This document shows positions 40,842 through 41,541 of a stretch of DNA of 41,541 nt, one piece after another. Under the pieces are notes generated by a model. The model was not told the origin of the DNA. It worked only from the letters and a program-made list of their open reading frames with translations, and ran no database searches. Made by a program: the position numbers and the translations under genes. Positions within the stretch are counted from its first letter, which is position 1, and each line of letters begins with the position of its first letter. Origin of the DNA: an uncultured Mucilaginibacter sp. (lineage in GTDB: Bacteria; Bacteroidota; Bacteroidia; Sphingobacteriales; Sphingobacteriaceae); contig CAIPFE010000038.1 in NCBI GenBank assembly GCA_903864275.1, positions 1 to 41,541 on the forward strand, in the 5' to 3' direction.

Positions 40842-40909
40842 TTAGAGATCAGACACTAGAGATCAGTCCGAAAGTCGGTAAAGTCCGGAAGTCCGAAAGT
40901 CCGAAAGAA
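40842..40909. repeat. AGTCCGAA octad array between purN and the kinase
   Basis: A 14-bp block (TAGAGATCAG plus four bases) occurs twice at 40842-40865. It is followed by octads GTCCGAAA and GTCCGGAA to 40909, the same family as 6323-6340 and 30484-30509 in reverse complement. Confidence 0.82.
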
Positions 40910-40919
40910 GCTGCAACTT

Positions 40920-41541
40920 TCAAGCTGGCAGCGAAATTATAAATTTGGTGCCTTCGCCTTCCTGGGTATCCACCTTTATGTCACCTTCGTGTGCTGCAAT
41001 TATGTCATAACTTAAACTCAATCCTAATCCTGTTCCCTGCCCGGTGGGTTTGGTCGTAAAAAAAGGCTGAAAAATTTTGTCTGTTATGTTTTTAGGAATG
41101 CCATTGCCGTTATCGGAAACTACGATGATAACCTTACCATCTTTCCTTTTAGTGGTTATAGCAACAGTTGGTTGATAACCGGCGCCTGCTGTTATCGCTT
41201 TTTCGGTTACGGCATAAAAAGCATTATTAAAAAGATTCAGCAATACCCGCCCGATATCCTGGGCTATGATGTTTATTTTGCCGGCTTTGTTATCAAAATC
41301 ACTTTCCCTGGCAGCACTGAACGTTTTGTCTTTAGCACGCATGCCATGGTAAGCAAGCCGCAAGTATTCATCACCTAATGCGTTAATGTCTGTAAACTCC
41401 TTATGACCACTGCTTTTGCGGCTATGTTCCAGCATGCCTTTTACAATGGCATCAGCGCGTTTGCCGTGGTGGTTTATTTTTTCAAGGTTTTGTTCAAGGT
41501 CACCGGCAATAAGCTTCACTTCATCGGTATCACCCTTGTCA
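40920..41541 (-). CDS. sensor histidine kinase, C-terminal part
   Basis: The frame runs off the right edge, so only about the last 206 residues are seen. It shows the end of the dimerisation helices (INHHGKRADAIVKGMLEHSR) and a HATPase_c domain with the N box (LLNLFNNAFYAV), G1 box (VSDNGNGIP), F box (IFQPFFTTKP) and G2 box (GTGLGLSLSYDI). The protein ends at IISLPA. The segment is typical of Bacteroidota hybrid or PAS kinases whose phospho-accepting His lies just off the window. GTG 41519 is an internal codon, not a start, because the frame is open beyond it. Confidence 0.9.
   Translation of the reverse strand, partial: DKGDTDEVKLIAGDLEQNLEKINHHGKRADAIVKGMLEHSRKSSGHKEFTDINALGDEYLRLAYHGMRAKDKTFSAARESDFDNKAGKINIIAQDIGRVLLNLFNNAFYAVTEKAITAGAGYQPTVAITTKRKDGKVIIVVSDNGNGIPKNITDKIFQPFFTTKPTGQGTGLGLSLSYDIIAAHEGDIKVDTQEGEGTKFIISLPA

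Noticed and set aside
1..41541. tRNA or rRNA genes
   Set aside because: No cloverleaf with a GGTTCGA-type T-loop and no rRNA-like segment was found by reading the gaps on both strands.

Overview
This window looks like chromosomal DNA from a member of the Bacteroidota, most likely family Sphingobacteriaceae and close to Mucilaginibacter or Pedobacter. The evidence is moderate-GC DNA, lipoproteins of the '(Y)TSC-(N/K)K' type, a TonB-dependent-receptor-like OMP_b-brl protein with a carboxypeptidase-like N-terminal domain, candidate TAnnTTTG -7 promoter elements, few Shine-Dalgarno sequences, and eukaryote-like class I ribonucleotide reductase subunits. The genus is inferred from protein resemblance, not from any search. 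No rRNA, tRNA or CRISPR array was found.

Layout. 1-2000: a TauE/SafE exporter with a truncated DUF1634 partner next to a possible IS end, then a MntA-HepT toxin-antitoxin pair. 2084-8171: UbiD-family decarboxylase, a lipoprotein, a CDF metal exporter, RlmH and a membrane-bound MutS-like ATPase. 8272-14116: a TonB-receptor-like outer-membrane protein and LeuS. 14490-17966: three paralogous lipoproteins with a phosphatase-like gene between the first two. 18115-21941: a dicarboxylate-type symporter, SucD, a cupin and MsrB. 22392-26561: the nrdB-nrdA operon, interrupted by a four-helix-bundle (23S-IVP family) gene, followed by a small CWC zinc-ribbon-like gene. 26671-30379: a DUF5076-like protein, a secreted proteasome-like Ntn hydrolase candidate and a GH3 beta-glycosidase. 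30546-41541: FabG, a two-gene ABC exporter, CarA, PanB, an RluA-type pseudouridine synthase, a zinc alcohol dehydrogenase, DlgD/YiaK, a lipoprotein, PurN and the C-terminus of a histidine kinase.

Most genes are ordinary housekeeping genes in short operons. What stands out is between them. Nearly every longer intergenic gap carries a degenerate tandem array of 7-bp (sometimes 8- or 9-bp) words, often followed by an inverted copy so that the RNA could fold into a hairpin. About two dozen such loci were found; they fall into a few word families that recur at distant places. Many touch or supply stop codons. Two lie in frame inside leuS and encode extra peptide.

The strongest candidate for an undescribed system is at 23364-23865. 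A four-helix-bundle gene of the family encoded in 23S rRNA intervening sequences sits between two arms of a perfect 25-bp inverted heptad array, exactly filling the space between the nrdB stop and the nrdA start. This is the architecture of an rRNA intervening sequence (hairpin stem with the protein gene in the loop), but placed in an mRNA. That reading is an inference and needs comparison with related genomes and RNA data.
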